Shown here piece after piece: positions 26,844 to 39,600 of a stretch of 64,000 nt of DNA. Position 1 is the stretch's first letter, and each line of letters starts with the position of its first letter. Below the pieces are notes generated by a model that did no database searches, had not been told where the DNA came from, and worked only from the letters and a program-made list of their open reading frames with translations. The DNA is from Epichloe hybrida. Taxonomy: Eukaryota; Ascomycota; Sordariomycetes; Hypocreales; Clavicipitaceae. Location of the stretch: assembly GCA_019022495.1 (NCBI GenBank), contig JAFEKR010000002.1:2914001-2978000 (forward strand), in the 5' to 3' direction. Position numbers and translations under genes: made by a program.

Positions 26844-27049
26844 CTAGAAACTCTCTTTTCTTAATATAATTATTAACGTATAATATTAATAAGAGAAGTA
26901 AATAGGAATTAAGGAATGAATAAGATTAAATAATTACGAATAATATTATAAGAAAAGGGCAAGGGGAAGGGGTATAATAAATAATAAAATCTAATCTATA
27001 AGCTTGTGTAAGGATAAGTAGGCCTAATTCTTAACACCTTTAATCTCGT

Positions 27050-30000
27050 TAGATTAACACAAACATTACAATTACGTAACCCACCCTTCTATCCTAATAG
27101 TCGCCTTATTGCTTGTAATAAACCTCTTAAATACCTTGTTTAGCAATACCTTCGTAAATGCATTAGCAAGGTTATTATTCCTATTAATCCATCTAATCTC
27201 GCAGATCTCTTGTTGCTTGTATGATTAACAAAGGGCTATAATGTTAATTATAAGACACTTCTCCTTTATAGTACTAAGCTTAATAAGGTATTTATATAAA
27301 GAGTATGAATTAGTATAGATAATAATAGGAATTATAGGGAGGTTTAATTAATAGGTGATTAACCTAAGCGTTATCAAGACCGCGTGAGCCATATTAGCAC
27401 TAGTAACTATACTATAGATCTTAGAGGTAAGCACACTTCTTATAACTCTCTTACTCTTAGTAAAGCTATAGTGTATAATATTACCTTAGATTATAAAGGT
27501 GCTTTCCTCTTAGACTTTACTAGCTAGGATATGCACATAGCCTAGCTAGGAAGTAAGGTCCTAGTTATTAGTAAATAATCTATTCATAAATGTAAAAAGC
27601 TTTACCTTTTTAAGATTAAATAGTATAAACCTTAATCCTTAGCTTAGATTATTAATTTACTATTAAATCTATTAGTTTAGGCTCTTTATATCTTAAGGTA
27701 ATAGCTTTTAGTGTTATATAGTAATAGAGAGGTTAAAGCAAGCTTTAGGTTAGCAGATTAAGGCAATGTACATGCCTTAAGCTTGTTATTCTATATATAC
27801 TTATTTTAAATTAGTTAGCGGGATTAACTAAAGCTTTCTACTCTAGCCCTTTTACCTTAGCGTGATTATATTATTTTTAAGAGTAATAATACTACTATTA
27901 AAGGTTAGTAAGTTTCCTATAAAAAGGATTTACTTTAGTTTAGTAGTAAAAGAAGCGGCTTTTAATTAATCTTCCTCTTATTAAGAGAACTTGCGGTTAG
28001 ATAGTCCAATTATATTATTAGTTTACATCCCTATATACGTAAAGGTTAAGTTCTCCTTTATTATCACAAGTAAGCACAGGTCGAACGTAAAGGTCATTAT
28101 CTAGAGTATTTCTCTATAGTGATAATAATACGTTACCCACTAGTAAGTACTAGCTTCTACAATACTATATAGAGGCTTAATTACTTATATTATTATGCCT
28201 ATAGGGTATAGGTAACGGATTTAGATAGGGATTTAGGCTAGGATTATATAACTAAGAAGCGTTTGTGCTTATATATAGGCCTATGTAATATCACAAAGCT
28301 AGAGGATAAGGCCTAGCAATAATAACGCAGGTGCTATTGCGAGGATTAATTACTAGCTAGCTCGCTAGATTGTCAGGGCCTATATAAGGATTGCTAGCTT
28401 CTCCTTATCGCCATAACCTTAGATTATAAGCCTTAACTTCTTATATAGATCTATTATCTTGCCCTTCACCTTATTAATAATATAGGAATTAAAAATTTAA
28501 ACTTCACTATGCTCTCTTTTATCATACTTAATAAATTTAAACACGCCTTATTTAATTAGAGAATTAATCTTAGCTTTAGTAAACAGCTTAAAGGGTTTAC
28601 TAGGGGTCTTAATAATTCCTTCCTTATGTAATTAGATTATAAGCTTAAGGTTAGAGCTTTCCTTAGCTAATAGAAAGATATTAGTTTTATCCTTTATTTA
28701 ATCTACATAATTAACATTAGATATAATAATAGGGGGGTTCTTCTAAGGTCTTCTAGGTCCTTACCTTAGGGGATTAGTAGGAGGGGTAGCTATAGGCTAT
28801 AGGGAGGTGTCTTAGTTATCTACGCTCTTAGGAGGTCTCTTTTTATTAGGATTTTTATAAAAAGGCCTAATAGATATTAATCTAAAGGCCTTAGGGCCTT
28901 AAGGGAGCTTAAGAGTATAGGTCTTACCCTCTATAGCTAATAGCTTATAAGGGCCTGCCTATCCTTTACCTTTATGCCACATGCGTATAAGTAATCCTAG
29001 TAGGAGGTTAATGGTTATAGAGGTATTAGGACTATTCCTTATAGTAAGGGCATTACTAACTTTCTGCTAGGCATAAATGCGCTTAACTTCCTTTATTACT
29101 AGTTAGATCGCAAGGGCTTGCTACGTGATATCTAGTGATGGAGGCGATTCTTTAACTATATAAGGATACACGCTAAAAACAAGGACTATTAGTATAAGAC
29201 TATTTAATCCTACAGTGTTATTTATAGCTTTAACTGCTATTTATAATACTACGGGCTCTAGTGTTATTAGGCATTCCTGTCAGATAATATTATAGGCTCT
29301 TTAAAGTAGCCTGTGATATTGCTTAACCTTACTAATACTATAGTAAGCCTTAATAGGGATATCCTTAATCTTAATTACTATTAATAACGTAAGCTGCTTG
29401 AATTCCTTGCCTCTAAAGGTCATTCTAGTATCCATAATAATTAAATCCAGGGGGCCTAGATAGACATTAATCTAGTAAAGATAGAGTGCTTCCTACATAG
29501 TCTTTATAGAGATATCTTTAATAAATCTAGCTATATTAAAGGATGTAGCTGTATTAATAACTTATAGAATAGGGCGGTTACTATTAAGATACATAATGTT
29601 TACAATAATCTTGTAATTATAAGCACACTTGTCCTAAAGAGTGAATTTAAACTAATATAAGCTATCTGCATGTAATTAGCACTGCTAGCAAACCTTAGTT
29701 AGTTTCTTAATAGCTTTAAACTTAACCTTATGCCCTAATTTATATAATAAATTATAAAAACATTAAACTAAAGGGTGTCCAAAGCGTTAATGTAATTAGC
29801 AGAGCTTAATCTCTATAAGATAACTCTAAGTAACACTTTCTTCTTTATTAAGAAGTATTTACACGTGCCCTTATTTACGTATAATAGGAACTTTAATATT
29901 CCCTTACTATAGAACGTTCTCTAATATGTGGAAATCAATCTTTAGGTAGGTTATATTGTTAAGGCATAAGAGAAAGGGAGTGTTTATAGGGATTACCTAA

Positions 30001-32600
30001 AAGAGAATAATTCCAAACAGAGTTAGCACTTTAATTAATCTAAGTGCCTTAATTAGTTCTCTAAGGCTGAATTTAATCTTTACCTTCCTAGTATCTAACT
30101 TATTAAGCGTAATAGTTAGTATTATACTTTATAGAGCTAAGAATTAAGCGTAGCTTACTAACAAATATCCCGTAGCACCTATGTTAGCTATAATGCCTTT
30201 AAAGGTTCTAGATGAATATTATCCTTTAAGTGTAAATATACTTAGTGCCTTATCTAGTTCCTAAAGATTAAATAGATCCTTCTAACTAGAGCATAAGTTA
30301 TTACTTTACTAGTAAGAATCTTAGTGGTTACACAGCTATTATAGGTAGTCCTATATGTGAAAAAGCTTATAGGCACTTAGCTATTATTATCTTCTTTGCT
30401 AAAACCAAGTTCTATTAGGTATTAGTTAATATTATTATCCTTAGCTAATTTAGGATTATTATTGCCTTTATACTATATTAGGAACATATTATATAAAGAA
30501 GCTATTAAGTCCGTGTAAGAGTAATTCTTAAATCATTAAAATGCCTTCTTCTAGTCCTTATCCAAGTGTTTAGTTAACTAATAACCTTCTTTACTATATA
30601 TATAATACTTTTTTAAGCATTAAGGTTTACTCTTTAATAAAGATTAACTATACTAGGCTTCCTTACCTTTTCTATTATACTTATAGTTAGTCTAAAAGTG
30701 TTCCTTAGTGCTAGCTTCTATAAGGAACTACTACTAATTAATTAAAGCTTTAGATTTACTAATTAATATCCTTATCTATTTATAAAAGCATTAGAGGTTA
30801 ATAGGAGGATTAATAATATAGGCCCTATATTCCAGGATTCCTTTGTAGGTATTTAGAATCTAACTACGGAGGTCTAATTCTAACTAGGATCCATAAGGAT
30901 TTGCCCTTTAGAGATTTAAAAGCTTTATTACAAGGTCTTTAAAGCACTTAATCTTTAATTTACTAGGGTTCTCTTAGATAATTATAAGTAGTTATAATCT
31001 TCCCTATAATAGATAGTTCTTTTAATATATATTATTTATCTTAAGCTTCTGCCTAATCCTATAGATAAGAGTTAGGAGATCTTAAGGGTCTCCTTAGCCT
31101 AAAAGGTTCTCTAAGAAGTACTATAGAGGTCTTCCTTTTAGTATAAACTTAAAACCATAGCCTAACTATTCTTATGTAATTCCTAGTATCTTATACTTTC
31201 TTTAATAAGTTAAGAGCTTAATATTAAGAATATTATACTCCTTAGCGCTATACTTAATACTTTTATTACTATAGAATTTATTAAGATTAAGTAGTTACTT
31301 TAATAAGAGTTAGCTTATTTTCTAAGGGGGAATAGGGATAATTAGATTTTATAGAAGAGGTGCTATAGTTCTAGACTATAAAGGGGGATTATAATATCTT
31401 ACTATAGGAGGGGAAGCGAGGGGGGTCTAGGGTTATGGTTAAGGGCTTGTAATAGGGGGATTACCTTTACTATTACGCCTTTACCTTATACTTAGTATAC
31501 TTAGGGATTAGTATAATAGAATCTAGGAATAGAATAGGAGTAATTATAGTGGTTAAGGGGATTAGGGATAATATAGAGTTATTAGTTACTTTAGTTAATC
31601 TCTAAAAGAAGGGATACTAATAGGAAGGAGGTTTTTATAGAAGTCCTTCTCTACTATTTACCTCTTAAAGAGGGAATACTTCCTAGTAACTTCCTATATT
31701 TCTTCTTCTTTCTAGTTATAGAATCTATTATAGTTAATAATATCTTTAAGCAAGACTACTATCTTATAGTAACTCTATAAGTCTATATAAATACTACTAA
31801 AGAAAAGAAAGTCTTAAAGACTCTTTATAGCTTTAGGATTTACTACTTAGAATATTTCTTATTTCTATTCTCTAAAGTTATTACTAAAGATAGTAAATAA
31901 GGGTTTATAGGTATAGGTTCTTATATTTATAGGTTACTTTCTTAATAAGAATCTAGGCTATAAGTTCTTTAAGGGTAGTATTTGCTTTAAGATTAAATAA
32001 TTTCTTATTCTCTAGTGCTTATTATATAATATATTAGTGTAAATTAGGGGATATATAGTTAAGGAGGTAAGATATAACTTATAGATTAGCTTCTCTTCTA
32101 GTATCCTTAGGGGGGAAGGTACGTTTATAATTAAAGGGAATGTCTTAGGCTCTAGATCCCTCTAGTTAATCTTAATGTTTTACTATAATATTAGTAGTAA
32201 ATAAGGGGGTAAGGGAAATAGAGAATTAATAGAAGTCCAAAGGATTATAAGTAAAGCTATTATCTTTATCCCTTAGTAGGTTTAATTAAATAATTAAGGA
32301 TAGGTTAGGTTAGTTACTAACTAGGCCTTAATCGTTTAATAAACACGCTTCTAAGGGTTTGTTTACATAATAGACGCGCTAATTAAATAAATAAAGATAG
32401 GTTAGGTTAGTTACTAACTAGGCCTTAATTAAGTTAATAAGCTTAGATTTAGTATAAAGCTAGTTATAGTTACTTAAGGTAAAAGAAGAGCTAGAATATA
32501 CTTCTTCCTTAGCATATTTAGTATCTTAGAGTAGCACTTTCTCTTTTATAAGGCAAGTCCTTAATACTAATACCTCTTCTATAAACCTTACTAATCTATG
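27050..32600 (-). pseudogene. C2 gag-pol relic
   Basis: Minus-strand copia polyprotein collinear with that of C1. The gag knuckle at 30566-30607 has lost all three Cys (Y-Y-I-Y-S-K-E-G-Y) but keeps the final His. The RT motif QTDD reads M-*-T-N-N at 28011-28028. RNase H lies at about 27120-27560, RT at about 27650-28850, integrase at about 28950-29950 and gag from about 30500 up to 32600. No open frame of note remains on the coding strand. Confidence 0.91.
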
Positions 32601-32627
32601 GTATCTATAGAGATAACTACTAATTAG

Positions 32628-32923
32628 TGTTAGTATCTACAGGATACTATTGACTTACACATAAGGTTTTCGGGGTAGACTAAAGTGCACGTAATTATTA
32701 TATATTCTAGTCTATTAAAGCAAGTAAAAGAGGGATTAAATAAAAGCAAAGAGGGTGCGCTATTTATTATAGGAAGAGGGGCCTTAATTAAGGTTATTAG
32801 CGAAGAGGCTATATGTGCTAACCTTGATTGCGGCGTGGTCAGGCTGGATATGTGGGTCCGCGATGCAACGCGCCTACCTAATCAGAGGCGCGCACCCTTG
32901 TTGATATCATGCTTGTTCTAACA
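32628..32923 (-). repeat. C2 right LTR (5' LTR in coding sense)
   Basis: Starts TGTTAGTATCTACAGG and ends CTTGTTCTAACA, with the lightly mutated GC-rich outer part GTGGGTCCGCGATGCAACGC. The frame at 32685-32921 is internal to this LTR and equivalent to those in the C1 LTRs. Confidence 0.96.
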
Positions 32924-32928
32924 ATAAG

Positions 32929-33660
32929 GTATTTATATATAAAAATAATACTTATAAGAATTTATAAGTATACTTAGTAAATTTAAATATATTATTTAAG
33001 CTAAACTTATAAGCCTTTTAAAATAATAAAGCCAAGGTAATATATACTAGTAATTACTTAGCTAATAATATAAAGTAATAATAAATATATTATATAATAG
33101 TAAATAAGTTAGTTAATTACTTAGCTTATACTTAAAATAGATTTATATTCTAGCTAAATACTAAAGTAATAAATAAAAATATAAAGTACTTAGAAACTAC
33201 TAGGATATTACTAAATTTAAGGTAGAAAAGTAATTAGTTTTTTTAGTTTTTTCTAAAACTTTAAATAAAAGTAAAAGTAAAATTACCTAACTAAATTTTT
33301 ATATACTTAAGAATAATAATTTTTCTAAATAGCTTAAATAATACTATAAGAAAGTATATAGTTAGCTAAGAGTTTTTAATATTTTAAAGTTACTTATAAG
33401 GTTAAGATACAAAGGCTAAAGTTATAATAATACTTATATTAAATAATTATAATAAAAACTATAATAAGAAAGTTAGGAATAATAAGAAATAATACTTTAG
33501 CTTTCTTATAAATAACTTATAGTAAAGCTTATAATAACTTAATATAAGTTAAAAGCTATTTAAATACTATAAATATAGTAGCCTTAAATATAGTATAAAT
33601 AAATATAATAAAGTAAATTACTTAATTTATAAAAGTAGTAAATATATTACTAAAAAGTAT
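32929..33660 (+). pseudogene. G2 gag, C-terminal piece with two dead zinc knuckles
   Basis: Continues the frame from 26547 (GIYI...FISILSKFKYII...). A shift of frame occurs near a T-run at about 33240. At 33565-33606 the sequence reads Y-X2-Y-X4-Y-X4-Y and at 33619-33660 Y-X2-Y-X4-Y-X4-Y again, spaced exactly as two CCHC zinc knuckles (C-X2-C-X4-H-X4-C) with all eight ligands now Tyr (TGC/TGT/CAT to TAC/TAT). Knuckles bind genomic RNA during packaging. This is the best evidence that the G2 pieces to the left are gag. Confidence 0.72.
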
Positions 33661-35933
33661 AAGAATAGTAGTAATAAAACCTTAGACTTAAATAAGATTT
33701 TAATTAATTTAGCTTAGGCTTAGGATAATAGTTTTACTATAAAAAAACTTATAAATAAAAATATAAAAATATAAGTATTCTTATAGTAAGAAAATTACTA
33801 GCTAGTAATACTAGTACTATTTAATATAAGTATAAAATATTTAATAATTTACCTTAAGTTATTATTAAAATAAAATTAAAAAATTATAGTAAAAGTAAAA
33901 TAATACTAAAAAGTATAAGTAAGAATAAAATCCTATATTAAAAAATCTTATATAAATTAGTTAAAATAAAAGATAGTATAAGCTATATAAAGGTTTACTA
34001 AGTTAGTTACCATATTACTAATATAGAAAAGAAAATACTCCTAGGGATAAACTAAACCTTAAAGTATAAACCTATAGTAATAAACTAAAAGTAAGGTTTT
34101 TAAAGATTTTTAATAACTAAGAAATATATTATATTTACTATAAGTAAGTAATAATTATATAAGGTAATAAAATAGTCTTTAATTATACTATTACTAGTAT
34201 TACTAAAGATTAAAGTAATTAAGCTTAAACTAAAGAAAGGGAGTACTAATAAAGACTTACTAATAAATAATATAGCTAGTAATAATCTAGCTTATAGTAT
34301 AATTATAGTAATAATAATAATACTTAAATCTTAAAGAAAAGAAAACTAAGAAATATAATAATACTTTAGGTAATATTATTTAAAAAGCTAGTAGTATTTC
34401 TATAAGAGATAAATAATAATATACCTTAATAATAAATCCTAGAAAAGTATATAAAATTTATAAATATATTTTTAAAAGATTTAGCTAGTAAGCTCCTAGA
34501 ATTAGAAAGCTATACTTATATAATTAAATTAGAAAAGGGAAAATAACTACCTTAAGGACTTATATATAACCTAGCTAAGAAAGAGCTAAAGATACTTAGG
34601 AAGTACTTAGTAAGTATATAAGAAAAAAGGTAAATTAGAAGATTAATAAGCCTAGCTAAAGCTTTAATTTTATTTATTCTAAAGAAATTAAGGAAATTAA
34701 GGCTTTATATAAATTATAAAGGCCTTAATAGGATTATTATTAAAAATAAAGCTCTCTTATTATTAATCTTTAAAATCCTAAATTAACTAGTAAGTATAAA
34801 AGTCTTTATATTACTAAATCTTTAAGAGGTATATTACTAGCTATATATCTATAAGGGTAATAAGTAAAAGATAGTATTTTATTATTACTATAAGTATTTT
34901 AAGTACCTTATAATACTATTTAGGTTAGTAAATATACTAGCTACTTTTTAGAAATATATTAATAATACTTTTAAGAGGCTTATAAATAAATTTTATATCA
35001 TTTACCTTAATAATATTTTAATATATAATAGTAACCCTATAAGATATATAAAGTATATTGAAAGGGTACTAAAGTAACTTTAAAATATAAACCTTTATAT
35101 TAACCTTAAAAAGTGTTAATTTTTTATTATATAAGTAAAATTCCTAGGCTTTATTATATTTAAAAAAAGTATTAAAATAAAACTATTATAAGTTTAAGCT
35201 ATTATAACCTAGCTAATACCTTTTAGTATGTTTAATATTTAATTATTCCTTAGGTTTATAAGGTTTTACTAATACTTTATAAAATAATATAGTAAAGTAA
35301 TAGTTTTACTAATAAATTATTTAAAAAGTATTTAGCTAATAAAGTTTAAGCTAAAGCTTAGTAAACTTATAGTATTTAAAGAACTTTAGAAAAAGTTTTA
35401 AAAAGTATTAATCTTAGTATACTTTAACTTACTTTATTTACTAAGAGTAAAGATAAATATATTTAGTTATATAATTAAAGCTATACTTATAATATTAGTA
35501 CTAAGTAGCTAGTACTTAGTAATAATATTAAATAAGCTTTATTTATTTAATTTTAAGATTAAATGTTATATAAGTAAGTTAAATATTATATAAGTAAGTT
35601 AAACCTTACTAATACCTTATTAAGAAAAGTAAATTATATTAATAAGAAGCATAAGGTAAAGGCTATATTCTTATAGTTACTTAGCTTTTTATTTAAGTTT
35701 ATAAATACTAAGTAATAAAAATACCATATATATAGTAGTATAGTTATAAGCCTTAAGGTTATATTACTTAGTATAACTAATAATTTATTATAAAAATATT
35801 ATAAGGGCTATACTAGTCTTTAAGGTTTTAAGAAAATATAACTTAATTATATTATTAAGGAACCTAATAGTCTTATAAAGCTTACAAGTAATATACTAAC
35901 TAAGTTTATTAATTATAAATAATAAGATTATAC
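33661..35933 (+). pseudogene. G2 pol: protease/RT/RNase H relic
   Basis: Plus-strand Gypsy polymerase. About 33.7-34.5 kb should hold the protease but shows no clear motif. The RT core is seen at 34700-34741 (RLYINYKGLNRI-like, read RLYINYKGLNRI) and the catalytic Y-L-D-D reads YLNN at 35003-35014. RNase H starts near 35390 (VLILVYFNLLYLLRVKIN, the Gypsy pattern of an Asp-rich strand following a -HFD- segment). The linker Asn-Pro-Ala-Asp-x-Leu-Ser-Arg-Arg-Pro-Asp-Tyr reads NLTNTLLRKVNY at 35602-35637. RT lies one frame away from gag and RNase H. The frame at the right end (split codon AC+C) continues past B2 at 42742. Stops are TAA/TAG. Confidence 0.85.
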
Positions 35934-36243
35934 TGTTGGATTCACAGGGTATTGAATTCAATGTGTAATACAGTCGTGAGCCCGAAGAATAGTATCGTCA
36001 TCGATTATCTATTCTAGGCTGCGTTGTCTGTTGTTATAATTGATTTAAGTTGTAGGAAAAGAGAGGTAAAAAGCTAGAAGTTATAATACATAAAGGGAAA
36101 AGGGGTTACGTGTTTATGTCCCTACATTTCCTAGCTAATTAATATGCTAGGTTGTGGGTCACGTATAGGGTCCGCGCGCGGCCTAAGCTTCTGCTAGGTA
36201 ATTATGGCTATGATGCGTAATTAATATCACCTTTGTTTTAACA
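35934..36243 (-). repeat. B2 left LTR (3' LTR in coding sense)
   Basis: Starts TGTTGGATTCACAGGG and ends TTTGTTTTAACA. The outer 120 bases keep CA, TG and CG words (ATCGTCATCGATTATC); the inner end is mutated. Confidence 0.96.
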
Positions 36244-36679
36244 CTAGAACTTCTCTCTTTTAATATGATTATTAACGCGTGATATTAATCGCAGAAATGA
36301 AAAGAAAGATAGATTAAGAATATGATTAATAGGGGATATAAAGAAAAGAACTTATAGCCTGTCTAGGTATATAGTTACTAACAAAAGGGAAATAACAATC
36401 TTGCTTAGCCTGTAAGCCTATGTAAGGATAAGTGGGTCCTTCTAAATCCCTCCTTTCCTTAAAATAATATATATACCGCACTATAGCGTGTATATAATAT
36501 CTTCCTCCTCCTTAGTAATACCTTTATTCTCCTACGCACTACTATTAATTTCTATGGTCTACTAGGAGGGCCTAGTAGGCTAGCGTGGTTGTGGCCGCTA
36601 GGGATATTAACTATAGGGGCATAGATCCCCTGTGTATTACTGTCTTATCCCTGTGGCTACTCTCCTAGAGAATTACCTT

Positions 36680-39600
36680 TTCCTCTTACTATGCGTGTGT
36701 TACGCGCAGGTAATCTATCCCTCTATCTGGATAGTTATCTAGTTAGTTAAGATAAAGCTCTTAAGGGCCTTGTTAAGTAATACCTTTATAAAGGTATTAG
36801 CTAGGTTATTCTCTCTGTTAATCTATTAGATCTTATAGAGTTCTTAGCGTTTATATAACTATTAAAGGGCTATAATATTAATTATTAGGCGTTTCTCCTT
36901 TATTATACTAAGCTTGATAAGGCACTTATATAAGGAGTATAAATCCATACATATAATAACCAGGATCTTTAGGAGCTTTAGTTAGTTAGTAACTAAGTTT
37001 AGGGTGGTTATAATTGCGTGAGCTATATTAATACTAGCTACTATGCTATAGACTTCTAAGGCAAGCACGCTTTATGTAACTCTTTTACTCTTTGTTAAGC
37101 TAAAGTGTATAATGTTACCTTTGATTATGAACTTACTATTAGTGTAGTCTTTGTTTACTAGGATGAGTATATATCCTAGTTATAAGGATAGGTCCTAGTT
37201 ATTAGCAAAGGATTTATCTATAAAGGTAAAGAGCTTTGCCTTCTTGAGGTTAATTAGGATAAATGTTAGACCTCTCTCTAGGTGATCTATTTGCTACTTT
37301 AGGCGGCGATTAAGGGCTTTTATGTCCTCTGGGGTTAGCTCCTAGTGTTATGTAGCAACAGATAGGTTAAAGCAAGCCTCTGGTTAGTAGATTAAGGTAA
37401 TGTAAGCGCCTTAGGCCCTCTGCTTAATGTATTTGCGCTTTAAGTTAGTTATTAGAACTAACTCTAACTTGTTGCTCTGCCCTTTTTACTAGATCTTAAT
37501 AGTATTATTCTTTAGTGAGATAATGCTACTATTAAACGTGAGAGGGTAGTCCTAAGTTAGGAATTGCTTTAGCTTTGTGTTAAAGCCTACTATAGTAAGC
37601 TAGGTCTTTTCCTTCTTAGAGAACTTCTTATCTAAGAGGCTAATTATATTATTAGTTTGCATTCTAACGTAGGCAAAGTTAGGGCTTTTCTTTATAGTTA
37701 TAAGTAGGTAGGGATTATATATAGAGGTTTCTATCTAGAGGTTCTCTCTATAATGCTTGTGATACGTAACCTACTAGTGTGTTCCTGCCTCTGTGAGCCT
37801 ATAGAGGGGTTTTATAACCCTTAAGATTATACTAGGCAGGTAGAGATGCCGTATTTAAATCAGTAAGCGCGCTAGGATTAGCCGCTCTAGTAATATATAG
37901 GCCTGTACATAAGCCTAATAGATATCTCTTAGCTAGATAAGGAATTTCCTTAATCTTACTAATGGGGCTATTACGAGGATAAGATATTAGCTTGCGCGTT
38001 AAATCGTTAGGGCCTGTGTGAGAATAGCCTGTTTCCCTTTATCCTTATACCCTTGGATTATAAGGCGTGACTTTTTATAGGGTTTTATTGTCTTGCCCTT
38101 GATCTTATTAATAATCTAGGAATTAAAGATTTGAATTCCACTATGTTCTTCCTTGTTAAACATAATGAATTTAAACACACCTTACTTAATCAGAGCATTA
38201 ATTTCCGCTTTTATTAATAGCTTAAACAGTTTGCTAGGGGTCTTAATAATTCCTTCCTTGCGTAGCTTAATTACAAGAGCTAGGTTGCTATATTCTTTTA
38301 CTAATAGGAAGGTATTAGTACCTTAAGGTATTATAGGAGGGTTCTTTTATAGCTTTCTGTGTCCTTGCTTTAGTGGTATTAGTAGCACTATGTTCTTATT
38401 ATAGGCCTCTTGCCCTTTTTCTCCTTTCTCTTTACTAGGCTTTACTATCTTCTCTATACTAGGATTATTATAGTAGGGCTTAATAGATGTTAACCTAAAG
38501 GTCTTTAGGCCTCTAGGTATATTAAGTGTATAGCTTTCTCTAGTAATTGCTAGTAGCTTATATAGACCTGCCTATCCCTTATCTTCTTACTAGATCTTAA
38601 CCTTTAATCTAAGTGGTAGGCTAAGGGTCTTTAAGGTGTCTAGGCTGTTATGTTTAGTAAGGGCCTTATTAACCTTCTAGATAGTGTGAAGTCTCTTAAT
38701 CTCTTTAGTAGCCTTCTATACTATAATTATATACTATGTGATATTAGGTAATAGTAGGGACTTATTTATTATATATAAGTAGGCTCTAAAGATAAGGAGG
38801 GTTAGGACAAGGCTATTAGGGCCTGTGGTATTATTTAGGGCCTTAATTGCTATTTAAAGGGTAATAGGTTCTAGTGTTATAGGGTATTCGCGTCTAATTA
38901 TATTATAGGCTCTTTAGAGTGGCCTATAATACCTTTTAACCTTCCCTATGCTGTAGTATGCCTTAATAGGGACTTCCTTAATTAAAATTAATATTAAAGC
39001 TACGAATTATCTGAATTTATTGCTATAGAAGTTCGTTCTAGTATCTGTAATAATGAAGTCTGGGGGGCCTAGGTAAGCATTAATCTAGTATATTTAGAGA
39101 GCTTCCTAGGTTGTTTTCGCAGAGATATTATTAAGGAATTTCGCTGCGTTAAACGCTATAGCTATATCTATAGCATAGAGTATAGGGCGGTTACTATCTA
39201 GGTAAAAGATATTTACTATTACTTTATAATTAAAGCTATACTTATCCTTAAGGGTAAACTTAAAGTGATTAGGGCTATCTACGTGTATTTAGTATTAGTA
39301 GCAGATTCTTATTAGCTCCCTAATAGCTTTGATATTAATATTATATTCTAATTTATAGAGAACCTTATGTAGACGTTAGATTAATGGATGTCTAAAGTAG
39401 TAGTATAGTTGCTATAGCTTACCTTCTATAAGGTAGCTCTAAGTAACTGCTTCTTCCTTCTATGTAAGAAGCATCTAGGCGTGGCCCTATTTGTGTATAA
39501 TAGGGACTTTAATGTTTCCTTGTTATAGCGTGTTCTTAGAGATGTTAAAGTTAATCTTTAGATAGTCTATATCCTTAAGGGATAAGAGAAATAGAGTGTT

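Larger units (their letters stand above)
26548..32923 (-). mobile_element. Copia element C2, full length, RIP-inactivated
   Basis: A complete 6376-bp minus-strand copia element. It has 296-bp LTRs at 26548-26843 and 32628-32923 and the target duplication ATAAG (26543-26547 and 32924-32928). It is nearly collinear with C1. Most differences are C/T or G/A, and the two copies carry different subsets of RIP changes, so both were mutated separately. It lies in the G2 gag. Confidence 0.97.
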
